This document shows positions 1-9,681 of a stretch of 64,000 nucleotides of DNA, piece after piece. Each line of letters starts with the position of its first letter. The first letter of the stretch is position 1. A model generated the notes under the pieces. That model had not been told where the DNA came from and did no database searches. It saw nothing but the letters and a program-made list of their open reading frames with translations. This stretch comes from Limnohabitans sp. 63ED37-2. Lineage in GTDB: Bacteria > Pseudomonadota > Gammaproteobacteria > Burkholderiales > Burkholderiaceae_C. The translations under genes were made by a program, and so were the position numbers. The stretch lies in assembly GCF_001412535.1 (NCBI RefSeq), contig NZ_CP011774.1:2103501-2167500 (forward strand), written 5' to 3'.

Positions 1-163
1 TGGTGGGGTAGTGCATGGCGGTGCCCATGAAACGGTCCACAAACAAAGCGCCGGACTCTTTGTCCACTTCGTACTTCACAGGGTCGGAGTTCATCGGGAT
101 TTCGATGATCACGTTGAATGCGTCGGGGACTTTGCTGCCGGGGGTGACTTTGTTCAGGGACAT
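1..163 (-). CDS. ppa: Inorganic pyrophosphatase, N-terminal part
   Basis: Family I soluble pyrophosphatase, which hydrolyses cytoplasmic PPi to two phosphates. Only the first 54 codons are inside the window; the rest runs off the left edge. The visible protein begins MSLNKVTPGSKVPDAFNVII and continues EIPMNSDPVKYEVDKESGAL, then FVDRFMGTAMHYPT, which is the conserved N-terminus of this family including the substrate-site KYE segment. The ATG at 163-161 is the family start. It is divergent from the aldehyde dehydrogenase, with a 189-bp gap (164-352) in which I see no gene or clear promoter. Confidence 0.93.
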   Translation of the reverse strand, partial: MSLNKVTPGSKVPDAFNVIIEIPMNSDPVKYEVDKESGALFVDRFMGTAMHYPT

Positions 164-352
164 GGTGTCTGCTTTTGAAAGTTGAGAAGAAACGAAAAAT
201 CCTAGGGATTAACCCCGATTTTACTTTCACAAGGCTTGCGAAAACAGGAACACAGGCTGAATCCGACCTTTCACCCCTGCCCCCCACTGCATCGGTGGGC
301 GGGATGTCTCGCGCGTGATTTCCAAGCCAGCGCCACCACCGACAATGGTGGC

Positions 353-1786
353 ATGCAACACAACTTCATCGCCAACCAATCCATCCCCGCCCTGGCAGGG
401 CAAACCCTTGACGTCATCGATCCTTCGGACGGTCAGGTGTTCGATCAAATCCCGCGCAGCCAAGCGGCCGACATCGACCAAGCGGTGCAAGCTGCGCGGG
501 CTGCTTTTAATGGCCCTTGGGGGCGGTTGACCGGGGTGGAACGCGGACGGCTGTTGATGGCGCTGTCGCGCAAAATGGCCGAACACGCGGGCGAACTGGC
601 CGCCTTGGAGCAGCGCGATTGCGGCAAACCCACCAAACAGGCCGCCGCCGACGCGGTGGCCCTGGCGCGTTACTTTGAGTTTTATGCCGGTTCTTGCGAC
701 AAGTTGCATGGTGAGACCCTGCCCTACCAAAACGGCTACAGCGTCCTGACCTGGCGCGAGCCGCATGGCGTCACGGGCCATGTGATCCCCTGGAACTACC
801 CCATGCAGATTTTTGGTCGCAGCGTGGGCGGCGCCTTGGCAGCGGGCAATGCCTGCGTGGTCAAACCCGCCGAAGACGCCTGCCTGAGCCTGATCCGAGT
901 GGCCCAGTTGGCGGCCGAAGTCGGCTTTCCCGCCGGGGCCTTGAACATCGTCACGGGTTACGGCCACGAAGTGGGCGACGCGCTGGCCCGCCACCCGGGC
1001 ATCGACCACATCAGCTTCACCGGCAGCCCTCGCGTGGGCACGCTCATCCAGCAAGTGGCGGCCGAGCGCCACTGCCCCGTGACGCTGGAGCTGGGCGGCA
1101 AGAGCCCCCAAATCATTTTTGACGACGCCGACTTGGATGCGGCCATTCCCGTGGTGGTCAATGCCATCGTGCAGAACTCGGGCCAGACCTGCAGCGCGGG
1201 CTCACGCGTGCTGATCCAGCAAGGCATTTACGAACCCCTGCTGGCCCGCTTGGGCGAAGCCTTTGGCCGCCTGCAAGTGGGCTCGGCCGCCATGAACCTG
1301 GACTTGGGGCCCCTGATCCGCGCCAGCCAGTTGGAGCGGGTCACCGGCTTTTTGGACCAGGCCCGCGCCGACGGCATCGCCACCGTGGCACAAGGCCAGA
1401 TCGCTGCCGGTGTGCCTGCAGGTGGGTTTTACCAAGCCCCGGTGCTCTTGCGTGACGTGCCGGTGATGCACCGCTTGGCGCAAGAAGAGGTCTTTGGTCC
1501 GGTGCTGTCGGCCATGGCCTTCCAAGACGAAGACCACGCCGTCGAGTTGGCCAATGCCACCGACTTCGGTTTGGTGGCCGGTATCTGGACCCGTGATGGC
1601 GGTCGCCAATTTCGCATGGCCAAGCGCGTGCGCAGCGGCCAAGTGTTCATCAACAACTACGGCGCAGCGGGTGGGGTGGAGCTGCCCTTCGGTGGCGTCA
1701 AGTCATCGGGCTACGGCCGCGAAAAAGGCTTGGAAGCGCTGCTGGGCTTCACCACCCTCAAGACCGTGGCCATCGCACACGGCTGA
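353..1786 (+). CDS. NAD(P)-dependent aldehyde dehydrogenase
   Basis: Oxidises an aldehyde to the carboxylic acid in the cytoplasm; the substrate cannot be read from sequence, though the protein resembles the betaine-aldehyde/gamma-aminobutyraldehyde branch. With the ATG at 353 (MQHNFIANQS) it has 477 residues, the usual length. Visible catalytic set: Asn148 in PWNYP, Lys171 in VVKPAE, Glu246 in ELGGK and nucleophile Cys280 in NSGQTCSAG. The frame is open upstream to 236, but that 39-residue extension has no family character, so the internal ATG was chosen. It reads towards moaA with an 87-bp gap. Confidence 0.93.
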   Translation: MQHNFIANQSIPALAGQTLDVIDPSDGQVFDQIPRSQAADIDQAVQAARAAFNGPWGRLTGVERGRLLMALSRKMAEHAGELAALEQRDCGKPTKQAAADAVALARYFEFYAGSCDKLHGETLPYQNGYSVLTWREPHGVTGHVIPWNYPMQIFGRSVGGALAAGNACVVKPAEDACLSLIRVAQLAAEVGFPAGALNIVTGYGHEVGDALARHPGIDHISFTGSPRVGTLIQQVAAERHCPVTLELGGKSPQIIFDDADLDAAIPVVVNAIVQNSGQTCSAGSRVLIQQGIYEPLLARLGEAFGRLQVGSAAMNLDLGPLIRASQLERVTGFLDQARADGIATVAQGQIAAGVPAGGFYQAPVLLRDVPVMHRLAQEEVFGPVLSAMAFQDEDHAVELANATDFGLVAGIWTRDGGRQFRMAKRVRSGQVFINNYGAAGGVELPFGGVKSSGYGREKGLEALLGFTTLKTVAIAHG

Positions 1787-1873
1787 GCACACGGCTGCCC
1801 GTGTGCCAACCAGCCGCCGGAGGGAGTCCTTGCCCGGGACTCCCGCTTGGGTTTGAGGGCACAATCGCCACCT

Positions 1874-3016
1874 ATGTCTGAACGCGTCATTCCGCTGGTT
1901 GACCAGCGCCACCCCAGCTTGCCTTTGCCCACGCCACTGGCGGGCCAAGAGCTGAGCGCCTTGCCGCTGGACGGGCTGCGCCGCCCCTTGACCGATTTGC
2001 GCATCAGCGTGACCGACCGCTGCAACTTCCGCTGCAGCTACTGCATGCCCAAAGAAGTCTTTGACAAGGACTACACCTACCTGCCGCACAGCCATCTGCT
2101 GAGCTTCGAAGAAATCACCCGGATCGCCACCGTGTTTGTGGGCCGGGGTGTGCGCAAAATCCGACTGACGGGAGGTGAGCCTTTGCTGCGCAAGAACATC
2201 GAGATCCTGATCGAACAACTGGCCGCGCTTCGCACGCCCGACGGCCAGCCGCTGGACCTGACCCTGACCACCAACGGCTCGCTCTTGGCCCGCAAGGCCC
2301 AAAGCCTGAAAGCCGCAGGCTTGCAACGCGTCACCGTCAGCCTGGATGGGCTGGACGACACGGTCTTTCGCCAAATGAACGATGTGGACTTTCCGGTGGC
2401 CGATGTGCTGGCCGGGATTGAAGCCGCGAAAGCGGCGGGCCTGGGGCCGATCAAGGTGAACATGGTGGTCAAGCGCGGCACCAACGAACACGAAATCTTG
2501 CCCATGGCACGGCACTTCCGGGGCACGGGCATTGTGCTGCGCTTCATCGAATACATGGACGTGGGCGCAACCAACGGCTGGTGCATGGACGAGGTGCTGC
2601 CCAGCGCCGAGGTGATTCGACGCTTGCAAACCGAACTGCCGCTGGTGCAACTCGACCCGGCCGCGCCAGGCGAGACCGCCGAGCGCTGGGGCTATGCCAA
2701 CGCCCAAGGCGAGCACGACCCAAGTTTGGGCGAGGTCGGTGTGATCAGCAGCGTGACCCAAGCGTTTTGCGGCGACTGCAACCGCGCCCGTTTGTCCACC
2801 GAAGGCCGTCTGTACCTGTGCCTGTTTGCCAGCCAGGGCTACGACCTGCGCCAGCTGCTGCGTGACCCGACGCAAAGCGACCACACGCTGGCACAGACGG
2901 TGGATGCCATTTGGCGCGGGCGGACTGACCAATACTCGGTGCAGCGCAGTCTGCGCGGCCCCGACACCGCCAGCGGCCCCGGCCGCCGGGTGGAAATGAG
3001 CTACATCGGAGGCTGA
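1874..3016 (+). CDS. moaA: GTP 3',8-cyclase MoaA
   Basis: Radical-SAM enzyme for the first step of molybdenum cofactor synthesis, converting GTP to 3',8-cH2GTP. It has 380 residues. The N-terminal [4Fe-4S] cluster motif is Cys50-x3-Cys54-x2-Cys57 (CNFRCSYC). The C-terminal cluster motif appears as FCGDCNRARLSTEG with a further Cys in LYLCLF. The protein ends in Gly-Gly after SYI, as active MoaA proteins do. ATG 1874 is chosen over an in-frame start nine codons upstream because family similarity begins near here. It is six bases from mobA, so the two are probably cotranscribed. Confidence 0.97.
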   Translation: MSERVIPLVDQRHPSLPLPTPLAGQELSALPLDGLRRPLTDLRISVTDRCNFRCSYCMPKEVFDKDYTYLPHSHLLSFEEITRIATVFVGRGVRKIRLTGGEPLLRKNIEILIEQLAALRTPDGQPLDLTLTTNGSLLARKAQSLKAAGLQRVTVSLDGLDDTVFRQMNDVDFPVADVLAGIEAAKAAGLGPIKVNMVVKRGTNEHEILPMARHFRGTGIVLRFIEYMDVGATNGWCMDEVLPSAEVIRRLQTELPLVQLDPAAPGETAERWGYANAQGEHDPSLGEVGVISSVTQAFCGDCNRARLSTEGRLYLCLFASQGYDLRQLLRDPTQSDHTLAQTVDAIWRGRTDQYSVQRSLRGPDTASGPGRRVEMSYIGG

Positions 3017-3021
3017 AGGCC

Positions 3022-3645
3022 ATGAACCACCACACACCGGGCATCACCGGCCTCATCCTCGCAGGTGGGCGCGGCTCCCGCATGGGCGGCACCGACAAAG
3101 GTTTGCAAAACTTCCATGGTCTGCCCTTGGCTTTGCAAACCTTGATGCGCTTGCAGATCCAAAGCCTGCCGCTGCAAGAGGTGATGATCAACGCCAACCG
3201 CAACTTGGCAGCTTATGAATCACTGGGTGTGGCCGTCTGGCCTGACAGCATCGATGGTTTTGCCGGTCCTTTGGCAGGGTTTTTGACAGGTCTTGAGCGC
3301 TGCGAAACGCCGCTTTTGCTCACCGTGCCTTGCGACTCGCCGCTGTTTCCCCTCGATTTGGTGGAGCGTTTGGCGCAAGGCCTGCACGACCAAGACGCCG
3401 ACCTGGCCATGGCCGCAGCCCCCGAAGCCGATGGCACGGTGCGCCCCCAACCGGTGTTTTGCTTGCTCAAGCTGGATTTGCTCGAAAGTCTGGTCAAGTT
3501 CACCCAAAGCGGCGGCCGCAAGATCGATGCTTGGACCGCTCAACACCGCTGCGCGATCGTGCCCTTTGACTTGCCGGGCGACAGCCCGCATGCTTTTTCA
3601 AACGCCAACACGCTGGCCGAGCTGCAGCAACTCGAATCCCTTTGA
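3022..3645 (+). CDS. mobA: Molybdenum cofactor guanylyltransferase MobA
   Basis: Transfers GMP from GTP to molybdopterin to make the MGD form of the cofactor used by DMSO-reductase-family enzymes. It has 207 residues. The nucleotide-binding signature LILAGGRGSRMGGTDKGL sits near residues 10-27, and a second family segment, TVPCDSPLFP, near residue 100 carries the metal-binding Asp. It lies in the moaA-mobA-moeA run. The next gene, moeA, starts 40 bp after its stop. Confidence 0.96.
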   Translation: MNHHTPGITGLILAGGRGSRMGGTDKGLQNFHGLPLALQTLMRLQIQSLPLQEVMINANRNLAAYESLGVAVWPDSIDGFAGPLAGFLTGLERCETPLLLTVPCDSPLFPLDLVERLAQGLHDQDADLAMAAAPEADGTVRPQPVFCLLKLDLLESLVKFTQSGGRKIDAWTAQHRCAIVPFDLPGDSPHAFSNANTLAELQQLESL

Positions 3646-3685
3646 AACGTGCCGCACGGCAGCGCCGTGCCCCATCGCCATTGCC

Positions 3686-4975
3686 ATGACTACCCCAGCC
3701 CTGTCCCTTGATCAGATCGCCGAACGCCTGCAAGGCTACGACCCACAGGCCTTGTCGGCCAGCCAGGTGAACGCGTTTTTGGCACAGTTGGTGCAACCCG
3801 TGCGCGAACAAGAAACCGTTCCGTTGATGCAGGCGCATGGCCGCATCTTGGCGCAAGACGTGGTCTCGCCCATCAGCGTGCCGCCACACGACAACTCGGC
3901 CATGGACGGCTTCGCCCTGCGCGGAGCTGAACTTTTGGCTGGACAAGCCAGCAACTTGAAAGTGGTGGGCACCGCCTTCGCGGGCGCGGCTTGGCAAGGC
4001 TCTGTGCAAGCGGGTGAGTGCGTGCGCATCATGACAGGGGCCATCATGCCCGCGGGTCTGGACACTGTGGCCCCGCAAGAGCTGGTGAAGCTGGACGGGG
4101 ACACCGTTCACATCCCGCAAGGCTTGCTGCAAGCGGGCGACAACCGCCGCCTTTTGGGCGAAGACCTGATGGCCGGTCAGCCCGCCTTGCGTGCTGGGAC
4201 GCGATTGGCCCCTGCTGCCTGCGGCCTGCTGGCCAGCTTGGGATTGCCCACCGTCAGCGTTTGGCGCCGCCCCAAAGTGGCTTACTTCTCCACCGGTGAC
4301 GAGATTTTGAGCCTGGGTGAAGCGCCCCGCGAAGGCGCGGTGTACGACAGCAACCGCTACACCGTGGCGGGCCTGGTGCAGGCGCTGGGCTGCGAGCTGA
4401 TCGACATGGGCGTGGTGCGCGACGAGCCTGCCGCACTGGAACAGGCTTTCAGACTTGCCGCCGCGCAAGCCGATGCCGTCATCACCAGCGGTGGTGTGAG
4501 CGTGGGCGAGGCAGACCACACCAAGGCCATGATGAAAAAGCTGGGCGATGTGGCGTTTTGGCGCATCGCCATGCGCCCGGGCCGCCCCATGGCGGTAGGC
4601 CGCATCACGCAAGGCGAGCGCTCGGCCGTTCTGTTTGGCCTGCCGGGCAACCCGGTGGCCGTCATGGTCACCTTTGCCGCCTTTGTGCGCCCTGCCCTGC
4701 AGCAACTCATGGGCTGGCAAGCGCCAGCTTTACCGCTGCTCAAAGCCAAAAGCACCGAAGCGCTTCGTAAAAAACCCGGCCGCACCGAATACCAGCGGGG
4801 CATCGTCAGCACCAATGCAGCGGGCCAATTGCAGGTCAGCATCACCGGCAATCAGGGCTCTGGTGTGCTCAGCTCTATGGTGCAGGCCAACGGCCTGATC
4901 GTGCTGGGCCACGCCCAAGGCAATGTGGCTGTGGGTGACGAGGTGGATGTGATGATGTTTGACGGGCACCTGTGA
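3686..4975 (+). CDS. moeA: Molybdopterin molybdenumtransferase MoeA
   Basis: Inserts molybdate into adenylylated molybdopterin. It has 429 residues from ATG 3686 (MTTPALSLDQ). Family landmarks are PPHDNSAMDGFALR near residue 70, RIMTGAIMPAGLDTV near residue 115, the MoCF-binding block ITSGGVSVGEADHTK near residue 270, and GLPGNPVAV near residue 315. The frame is open upstream inside mobA, but that part has no family character. It completes a small molybdenum cofactor operon and is followed at once by a strong hairpin terminator. Confidence 0.97.
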   Translation: MTTPALSLDQIAERLQGYDPQALSASQVNAFLAQLVQPVREQETVPLMQAHGRILAQDVVSPISVPPHDNSAMDGFALRGAELLAGQASNLKVVGTAFAGAAWQGSVQAGECVRIMTGAIMPAGLDTVAPQELVKLDGDTVHIPQGLLQAGDNRRLLGEDLMAGQPALRAGTRLAPAACGLLASLGLPTVSVWRRPKVAYFSTGDEILSLGEAPREGAVYDSNRYTVAGLVQALGCELIDMGVVRDEPAALEQAFRLAAAQADAVITSGGVSVGEADHTKAMMKKLGDVAFWRIAMRPGRPMAVGRITQGERSAVLFGLPGNPVAVMVTFAAFVRPALQQLMGWQAPALPLLKAKSTEALRKKPGRTEYQRGIVSTNAAGQLQVSITGNQGSGVLSSMVQANGLIVLGHAQGNVAVGDEVDVMMFDGHL

Positions 4976-4997
4976 ACACAGCCACCTGAACACCCAT

Positions 4998-5025
4998 GAA
5001 AAAAGCGGCCAAGGCCGCTTTTTTC
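4998..5025. terminator. Bidirectional intrinsic terminator
   Basis: A perfect 13-bp inverted repeat (GAAAAAAGCGGCC / GGCCGCTTTTTTC) with a two-base centre lies between the converging moeA and RND pump genes. The A-tract on one side and T-tract on the other let it terminate transcription from both directions. Confidence 0.92.
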
Positions 5026-5060
5026 ATGTCGAAGCCAAGATTTGGCTCAACAGCTTGGAC

Positions 5061-8000
5061 TCAATGCGCCGCGTTGGCCGGAGGATCGTCGTGCGCCACC
5101 GCCTTGTTGGGTCCCGGCACCGACTTGCGGGCCAGCAGCGAATACATGGTCGGCACCACAAACACGGCCAGCACCGTGCCCAGGCTCATGCCGCCCACAA
5201 TCACCCAGCCGATTTGGGTGCGGCTCTCAGCACCTGCGCCTGTGGCCAGAGCCAAGGGCACGGCACCCAGCACCATGGCGCCGGTGGTCATCAAGATGGG
5301 GCGCAAGCGTTGCGCAGATGCCTTGATCAAGGCCTCTTGCATGGCCATGCCCTCTTCGCGCAGCTGGTTGGTGAACTCCACGATCAAAATGCCGTGTTTG
5401 GTGATCAGGCCCACCAGCGTGATCAGACCGATTTGAGAGTACACGTTGAGTGATCCTCCCGTGAACTTGAGCGCCAAGAGCGCCCCGATCATGGACAGCG
5501 GCACCGACAACATGATCACAAAGGGATCGATGAAGCTCTCAAACTGGGCGGACAAGACCAAAAAGATGAACAACAGCGCCAACACAAAAACGATCACCAA
5601 TGCACCTTGCGAGTTTTTGAACTCGCGTGAGGTGCCGTTCAGCTCCGTGGTGTAACCCGGCTTGAGCACCTTGGCCGCCGTCTCGTCCATGAATTTGATC
5701 GCCTCCCCCAATGAGTAATCGGGAGCCAGGTTGGCCGTGATGGACACCGAACGGCGTTGACCGAAGTGGTTCAACTCGCGCGGTGACACGCTCTCGCGCA
5801 CCTTCACCAAGCTGGACAAAGGCACCATGGTGTCGTTGCGGCCCCGTACCTGGATCACGTCGATGTCGTCAGGCGTGTTGCGGGCCGAAGCCAGGGTTTG
5901 CACGATCACATCGTACTGCTCGGCATCGCGCTTGTAACGCGTCACCACACGGCCACCCAGCATGGTCTCGATGGTTCGGGCCACCACATCGATGCTCACG
6001 CCCAGCTCGGCGGCTTTGACGCGGTCCACTTCGATGCGCAGCTCGGGTTTATTCAGTCGCAGATCCACATCGGGCGACAGGATGCCCGGGTTCTTGGCCA
6101 CCTCGTCCATCATCTGACGCGTCAGTTGGTTCAGGTTTTGGTAACTGTCCGAGGTCTGGATCACAAAGTTCAAGGGCCGCTCGCGAAAGCCTTGGCCCAA
6201 GGATGGCGGGGTGATCGGGAACGCGTTGACACCGGGCAGGCTGTTGAACTTGGCCCCCAGTTCACGCGCAATTTCCAGCGTGGTGCGTTTGCGTTCGTCC
6301 CAGTCCACCGCACGGTAAACCACCGAACCCTGGCCCACCGTGGGGTTGCCCATGTTGGCGAAAATTCGGTCGAATTCAGGATAAGCCTGCCCGAATTTTT
6401 CCAGTGAACGCGCATAGCGGTCGGTGTACTCCAGCGTTGACCCGTCGGGTGCATTGACGGTCGCCAAAATCGTGCCGCGGTCTTCCAGGGGCGCGAGTTC
6501 CTGCTTCATCGTCGGATAGATGAAGGCGATGCCTGCGCCAGAACCCACCATGACCATCACCACCACCCAACGGGCGCGGGTCAAGATCAAGGTCAACAGG
6601 CTTTCGTAACCGTTGGACAAAGCCGTGAGCCTGCGCTCCATGAAGCGGTCGAACCAGCTCGGGTTAGGGTTGTGGCGCAGCAGTTTGGCGCTCAGCATGG
6701 GCGCCAAGGTCAAGGCCACAAAGCCGGACACAATCACCGCACCGGCGAGCGCCAAGGCAAACTCGCCAAACAACTTGCCCGTGCGGCCCGGTGTGAAAGC
6801 CAAGGGGGCAAACACCGCAGCCAGGGTCAAGGTCATGGCGATGACAGCAAAACTGATCTCCCGCACACCCTTGATCGCCGCAGAAAATGGATCCAGCCCC
6901 TCTTCGATGTGCCGGTAAATGTTCTCCAACACCACAATGGCATCGTCCACCACCAAACCAATGGCCAGCACCAGCGCCAGCAAGGTCAGGGTGTTGATGG
7001 TGAAACCCGCCAAAGCCATCATGGCAAACGCGCCAATCAAACTGACCGGGATGGTGATGATCGGAATGATCGAGGCACGCAAGGTGCGCAGGAACACAAA
7101 AATCACCAGCGCCACCAAGACCACGGCTTCGACGATGGTCTGGAACACGTTCTTGATGGAGCGGTCAATGAACACCGAGTTGTCGTTGGCCACATCGATG
7201 GACATATCGCCTGGCAAATCGGCCTTCAAGCGGGGGATCATCTCGCGCACACCTTTGGAGAGCTCCAGCGGGTTGGCCGTGGCTTGACGGATCACGCCTG
7301 CCGAAATGGCGGGGCGACCATTGAGGCGCACCACACTGCGGTCGTTGGCAGCGTCCTCCTTGATCTGGGCCACATCGCGCAGCTTGACCGGAAAGCCATT
7401 GACACTGCGGATCACGATTTCACCAAACTGGCCCGGGCGGGTCAGATCGGTTTGCGAGGACACACTGAACTCGCGGTTGGTCGACTCGATCCGCCCCGCA
7501 GGCAACTCCAGATTGCTGCGTCGAATGGCGTCTTCCACGTCTTGCGGCGTGAGCTTGTAAGAGGACAAACGCGCATGGTCCAGCGACACGAGCATGGCGT
7601 ATTTGCGCTCACCAAAAATGCGCACATCGGCCACACCGGTCACAGTTTGCAGGCGCGGCTTGACCACGCGGTTGACCAAGTCGTTGATCTGCAAAGCGTT
7701 GAGCGTGTCACTCGAGAAAGCCAGCCAAATCACCGGAAAGGCATCGGCCTCCACCTTGGCAATGACAGGCTCTTCGATGGCCTGGGGCAAGCGGTTGCGC
7801 ACCCGCGACGTGCGGTCACGCACCTCGGCAGCGGCGGTGTCGGCGTCTTTTTCAAGGCGAAAACGCACCGTGATTTGCGACTGCTCGGCGCGGCTGATGG
7901 AGGTGATCACGTCCACCGCATCGATGCCCGCAATCGAGTCCTCCAGCGGCTTGGTGACTTGTGACTCGATCACCTCGGCCGACGCCCCCACATAGCGGGT

Positions 8001-8144
8001 GGTCACGGTGACGGTGGGCTCGTCAATCTTGGGGTACTCGCGCAGCGACAGGCTCTTGAAGCTCACCGCACCGATGAGCACGATCAGCATGGACATGACC
8101 ACGGCCAATACCGGCCGCCGGATGGAAACTTCAGCGAGTTGCAT
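5061..8144 (-). CDS. RND multidrug efflux permease (AcrB/MdtB family)
   Basis: Inner-membrane proton-driven efflux subunit of 1027 residues, the normal size for HAE-1 RND pumps. It begins MQLAEVSIRRPVLAVVMSML, the typical first transmembrane helix. The TM4 proton-relay segment reads GLVVDDAIVVLENIYRHIEE with the paired Asp residues. The large periplasmic loops and a C-terminal TM block (QIGLITLVGLITKHGILIVE) are intact. It overlaps the adaptor gene by 14 bp, so the two are one operon. No outer-membrane channel gene is adjacent. Substrate unknown. Confidence 0.94.
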   Translation of the reverse strand: MQLAEVSIRRPVLAVVMSMLIVLIGAVSFKSLSLREYPKIDEPTVTVTTRYVGASAEVIESQVTKPLEDSIAGIDAVDVITSISRAEQSQITVRFRLEKDADTAAAEVRDRTSRVRNRLPQAIEEPVIAKVEADAFPVIWLAFSSDTLNALQINDLVNRVVKPRLQTVTGVADVRIFGERKYAMLVSLDHARLSSYKLTPQDVEDAIRRSNLELPAGRIESTNREFSVSSQTDLTRPGQFGEIVIRSVNGFPVKLRDVAQIKEDAANDRSVVRLNGRPAISAGVIRQATANPLELSKGVREMIPRLKADLPGDMSIDVANDNSVFIDRSIKNVFQTIVEAVVLVALVIFVFLRTLRASIIPIITIPVSLIGAFAMMALAGFTINTLTLLALVLAIGLVVDDAIVVLENIYRHIEEGLDPFSAAIKGVREISFAVIAMTLTLAAVFAPLAFTPGRTGKLFGEFALALAGAVIVSGFVALTLAPMLSAKLLRHNPNPSWFDRFMERRLTALSNGYESLLTLILTRARWVVVMVMVGSGAGIAFIYPTMKQELAPLEDRGTILATVNAPDGSTLEYTDRYARSLEKFGQAYPEFDRIFANMGNPTVGQGSVVYRAVDWDERKRTTLEIARELGAKFNSLPGVNAFPITPPSLGQGFRERPLNFVIQTSDSYQNLNQLTRQMMDEVAKNPGILSPDVDLRLNKPELRIEVDRVKAAELGVSIDVVARTIETMLGGRVVTRYKRDAEQYDVIVQTLASARNTPDDIDVIQVRGRNDTMVPLSSLVKVRESVSPRELNHFGQRRSVSITANLAPDYSLGEAIKFMDETAAKVLKPGYTTELNGTSREFKNSQGALVIVFVLALLFIFLVLSAQFESFIDPFVIMLSVPLSMIGALLALKFTGGSLNVYSQIGLITLVGLITKHGILIVEFTNQLREEGMAMQEALIKASAQRLRPILMTTGAMVLGAVPLALATGAGAESRTQIGWVIVGGMSLGTVLAVFVVPTMYSLLARKSVPGPNKAVAHDDPPANAAH

Positions 8145-9531
8145 CTGCGCCCCTCAGGCAAGGGTTCGGTCCAGCCATGGCGGCGTTCTTCGCTGCGGCC
8201 GCACCGGGCTTGCCTGCCGCAGCACCTTGGCGTGGTCCTGCAGCGCCTGGGCCTTGGGCCGCCGCGGCTGCGGGGCCTGCACCGGGTGCACCAGCGCCAG
8301 GACCACCTGCACCGGGACCACCTGCACTGGGCGAGCCACCTGCCGGTCTGCCACCGCCGGGCTGAGCCAAGTCCACCACTCGCACGGATGTGCCGTCTTT
8401 TTGCAAACGCTGGTGACCCGCCGTGACCACGGTGTCGCCTGCAGACAGGCCTTCCACGATCTCAACCTTGCCTGGCTGACGCAAACCCACTTTCACGGGC
8501 ACCCGCTGAGAGATCAAGGCGTCCGGCTTGTCACCGGCCACCACCTTGACCACAAAGGTGCGCCCGCCTTGCGGAATGATCGCCTCCTCCGGGATGACCA
8601 AGGCGTTGTCACGCGAGCCGAAGACCGCGTTCACGCGGGCAAACATGCCTGGGCGCAATTGCTGTTGGCGGTTGTCAATGCAGCCGCGCACCCCCACCGA
8701 GCGGCCATTGGCCTCGATCAAGGGGTCCACCGCCTGAACAATGGCGGAGAAGGGGCGGCCTGGCAAGGCATCCACCGTCAGCTGGGCCTTTTGGCCAGCG
8801 CGGATCTTGGCCTGGAAACGTTCGGGCAAACGGAAGTCGAGCAAAACAGCATCAATGTCTTCGACGTTGACCATGTCGGCGCCGTCTTTGAGGTAATCGC
8901 CCACGTTGATTTGTTTGAGGCCGGTGATGCCATCAAAAGGCGCCAGCACCTGCAAGCGCTGCAGCGTGGCTTGGGCCAGCGACAACTTGGCGCGAGAGAC
9001 CTCCAAGGCCGCTGCGCTCTCGTCCAGCGATCGCTGGCTGATGAAGTTTTGCGCCACCAGCTCCTGGTTGCGCTTGTGGTTGGCTTCGGCAATCGACAAC
9101 TCGGCCCGTGCCTGGGCCAACTGAGCCTGCTGCAATTGGTCTTCGAACTGCACCATCAACTGGCCCTTGCGCACACGCTGGCCGTCGCTGAAAAGAATCT
9201 GTTTGACGCGCCCACCAATTTCCGGGCGCAGCATCACGCCTTGACGCGAGCGCAAACTGCCCACGGCCTGTGTCTCGTCCACCAGGGTCATGCTCTCGAC
9301 CTTGGCGATCTCCACCGCAGTGGGTCGCCCGCCTGCACCCGCAGGACCGGCTCCAGATGCACCACTGGCGGCACCCGCTGGGGCAGCTGCAGGACCGCCT
9401 GAAGTGGGAGAAGTGGCTGAACTGGGGGCAGCGCCTCCCACGGGGGCCTTGTTTTGCCACCACCAAGCGGCGCCAGCGGCCACGGAAATGCCCACCAGGG
9501 CCAACACTGCGTATTTCTTCTTGTAAGCCAT
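8131..9531 (-). CDS. RND efflux periplasmic adaptor (HlyD/AcrA family)
   Basis: Membrane-fusion subunit of 466 residues that joins the RND pump to an outer-membrane channel. An N-terminal signal-anchor (KKYAVLALVGISVAAGAAWW) is followed by a Pro/Ala/Gly linker, a lipoyl half-motif (VMLRPEIGGRVKQILFSDGQ), an alpha-hairpin rich in Gln/Ala, the second lipoyl half (LAPFDGITGLKQINVGDYL), and beta-barrel domains. The last 80 or so residues form a low-complexity Gly/Ala/Pro tail with repeated GGPGAG-like units, which is longer than usual for the family. It is the first gene of the two-gene pump operon. Confidence 0.93.
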   Translation of the reverse strand: MAYKKKYAVLALVGISVAAGAAWWWQNKAPVGGAAPSSATSPTSGGPAAAPAGAASGASGAGPAGAGGRPTAVEIAKVESMTLVDETQAVGSLRSRQGVMLRPEIGGRVKQILFSDGQRVRKGQLMVQFEDQLQQAQLAQARAELSIAEANHKRNQELVAQNFISQRSLDESAAALEVSRAKLSLAQATLQRLQVLAPFDGITGLKQINVGDYLKDGADMVNVEDIDAVLLDFRLPERFQAKIRAGQKAQLTVDALPGRPFSAIVQAVDPLIEANGRSVGVRGCIDNRQQQLRPGMFARVNAVFGSRDNALVIPEEAIIPQGGRTFVVKVVAGDKPDALISQRVPVKVGLRQPGKVEIVEGLSAGDTVVTAGHQRLQKDGTSVRVVDLAQPGGGRPAGGSPSAGGPGAGGPGAGAPGAGPAAAAAQGPGAAGPRQGAAAGKPGAAAAKNAAMAGPNPCLRGADATR

Positions 9532-9681
9532 TCAGATTTCTCTCAGTTTGCATTCGCCAAGACTTCCGCAATGTAACAGTGCGCAAGCCATTTCCCCACC
9601 ATCTGAAAGCCTTTACAGCAGACCCGAGCGCTGGCGCGGGGCTGGGCTCAGGCCACGGGCGTTAGGCCTGAACCACAGAGA

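Noticed and set aside
6672..7964. Plus-strand open frame of 430 codons inside the RND pump gene
   Set aside because: Antisense shadow; the RND protein is full length and conserved.
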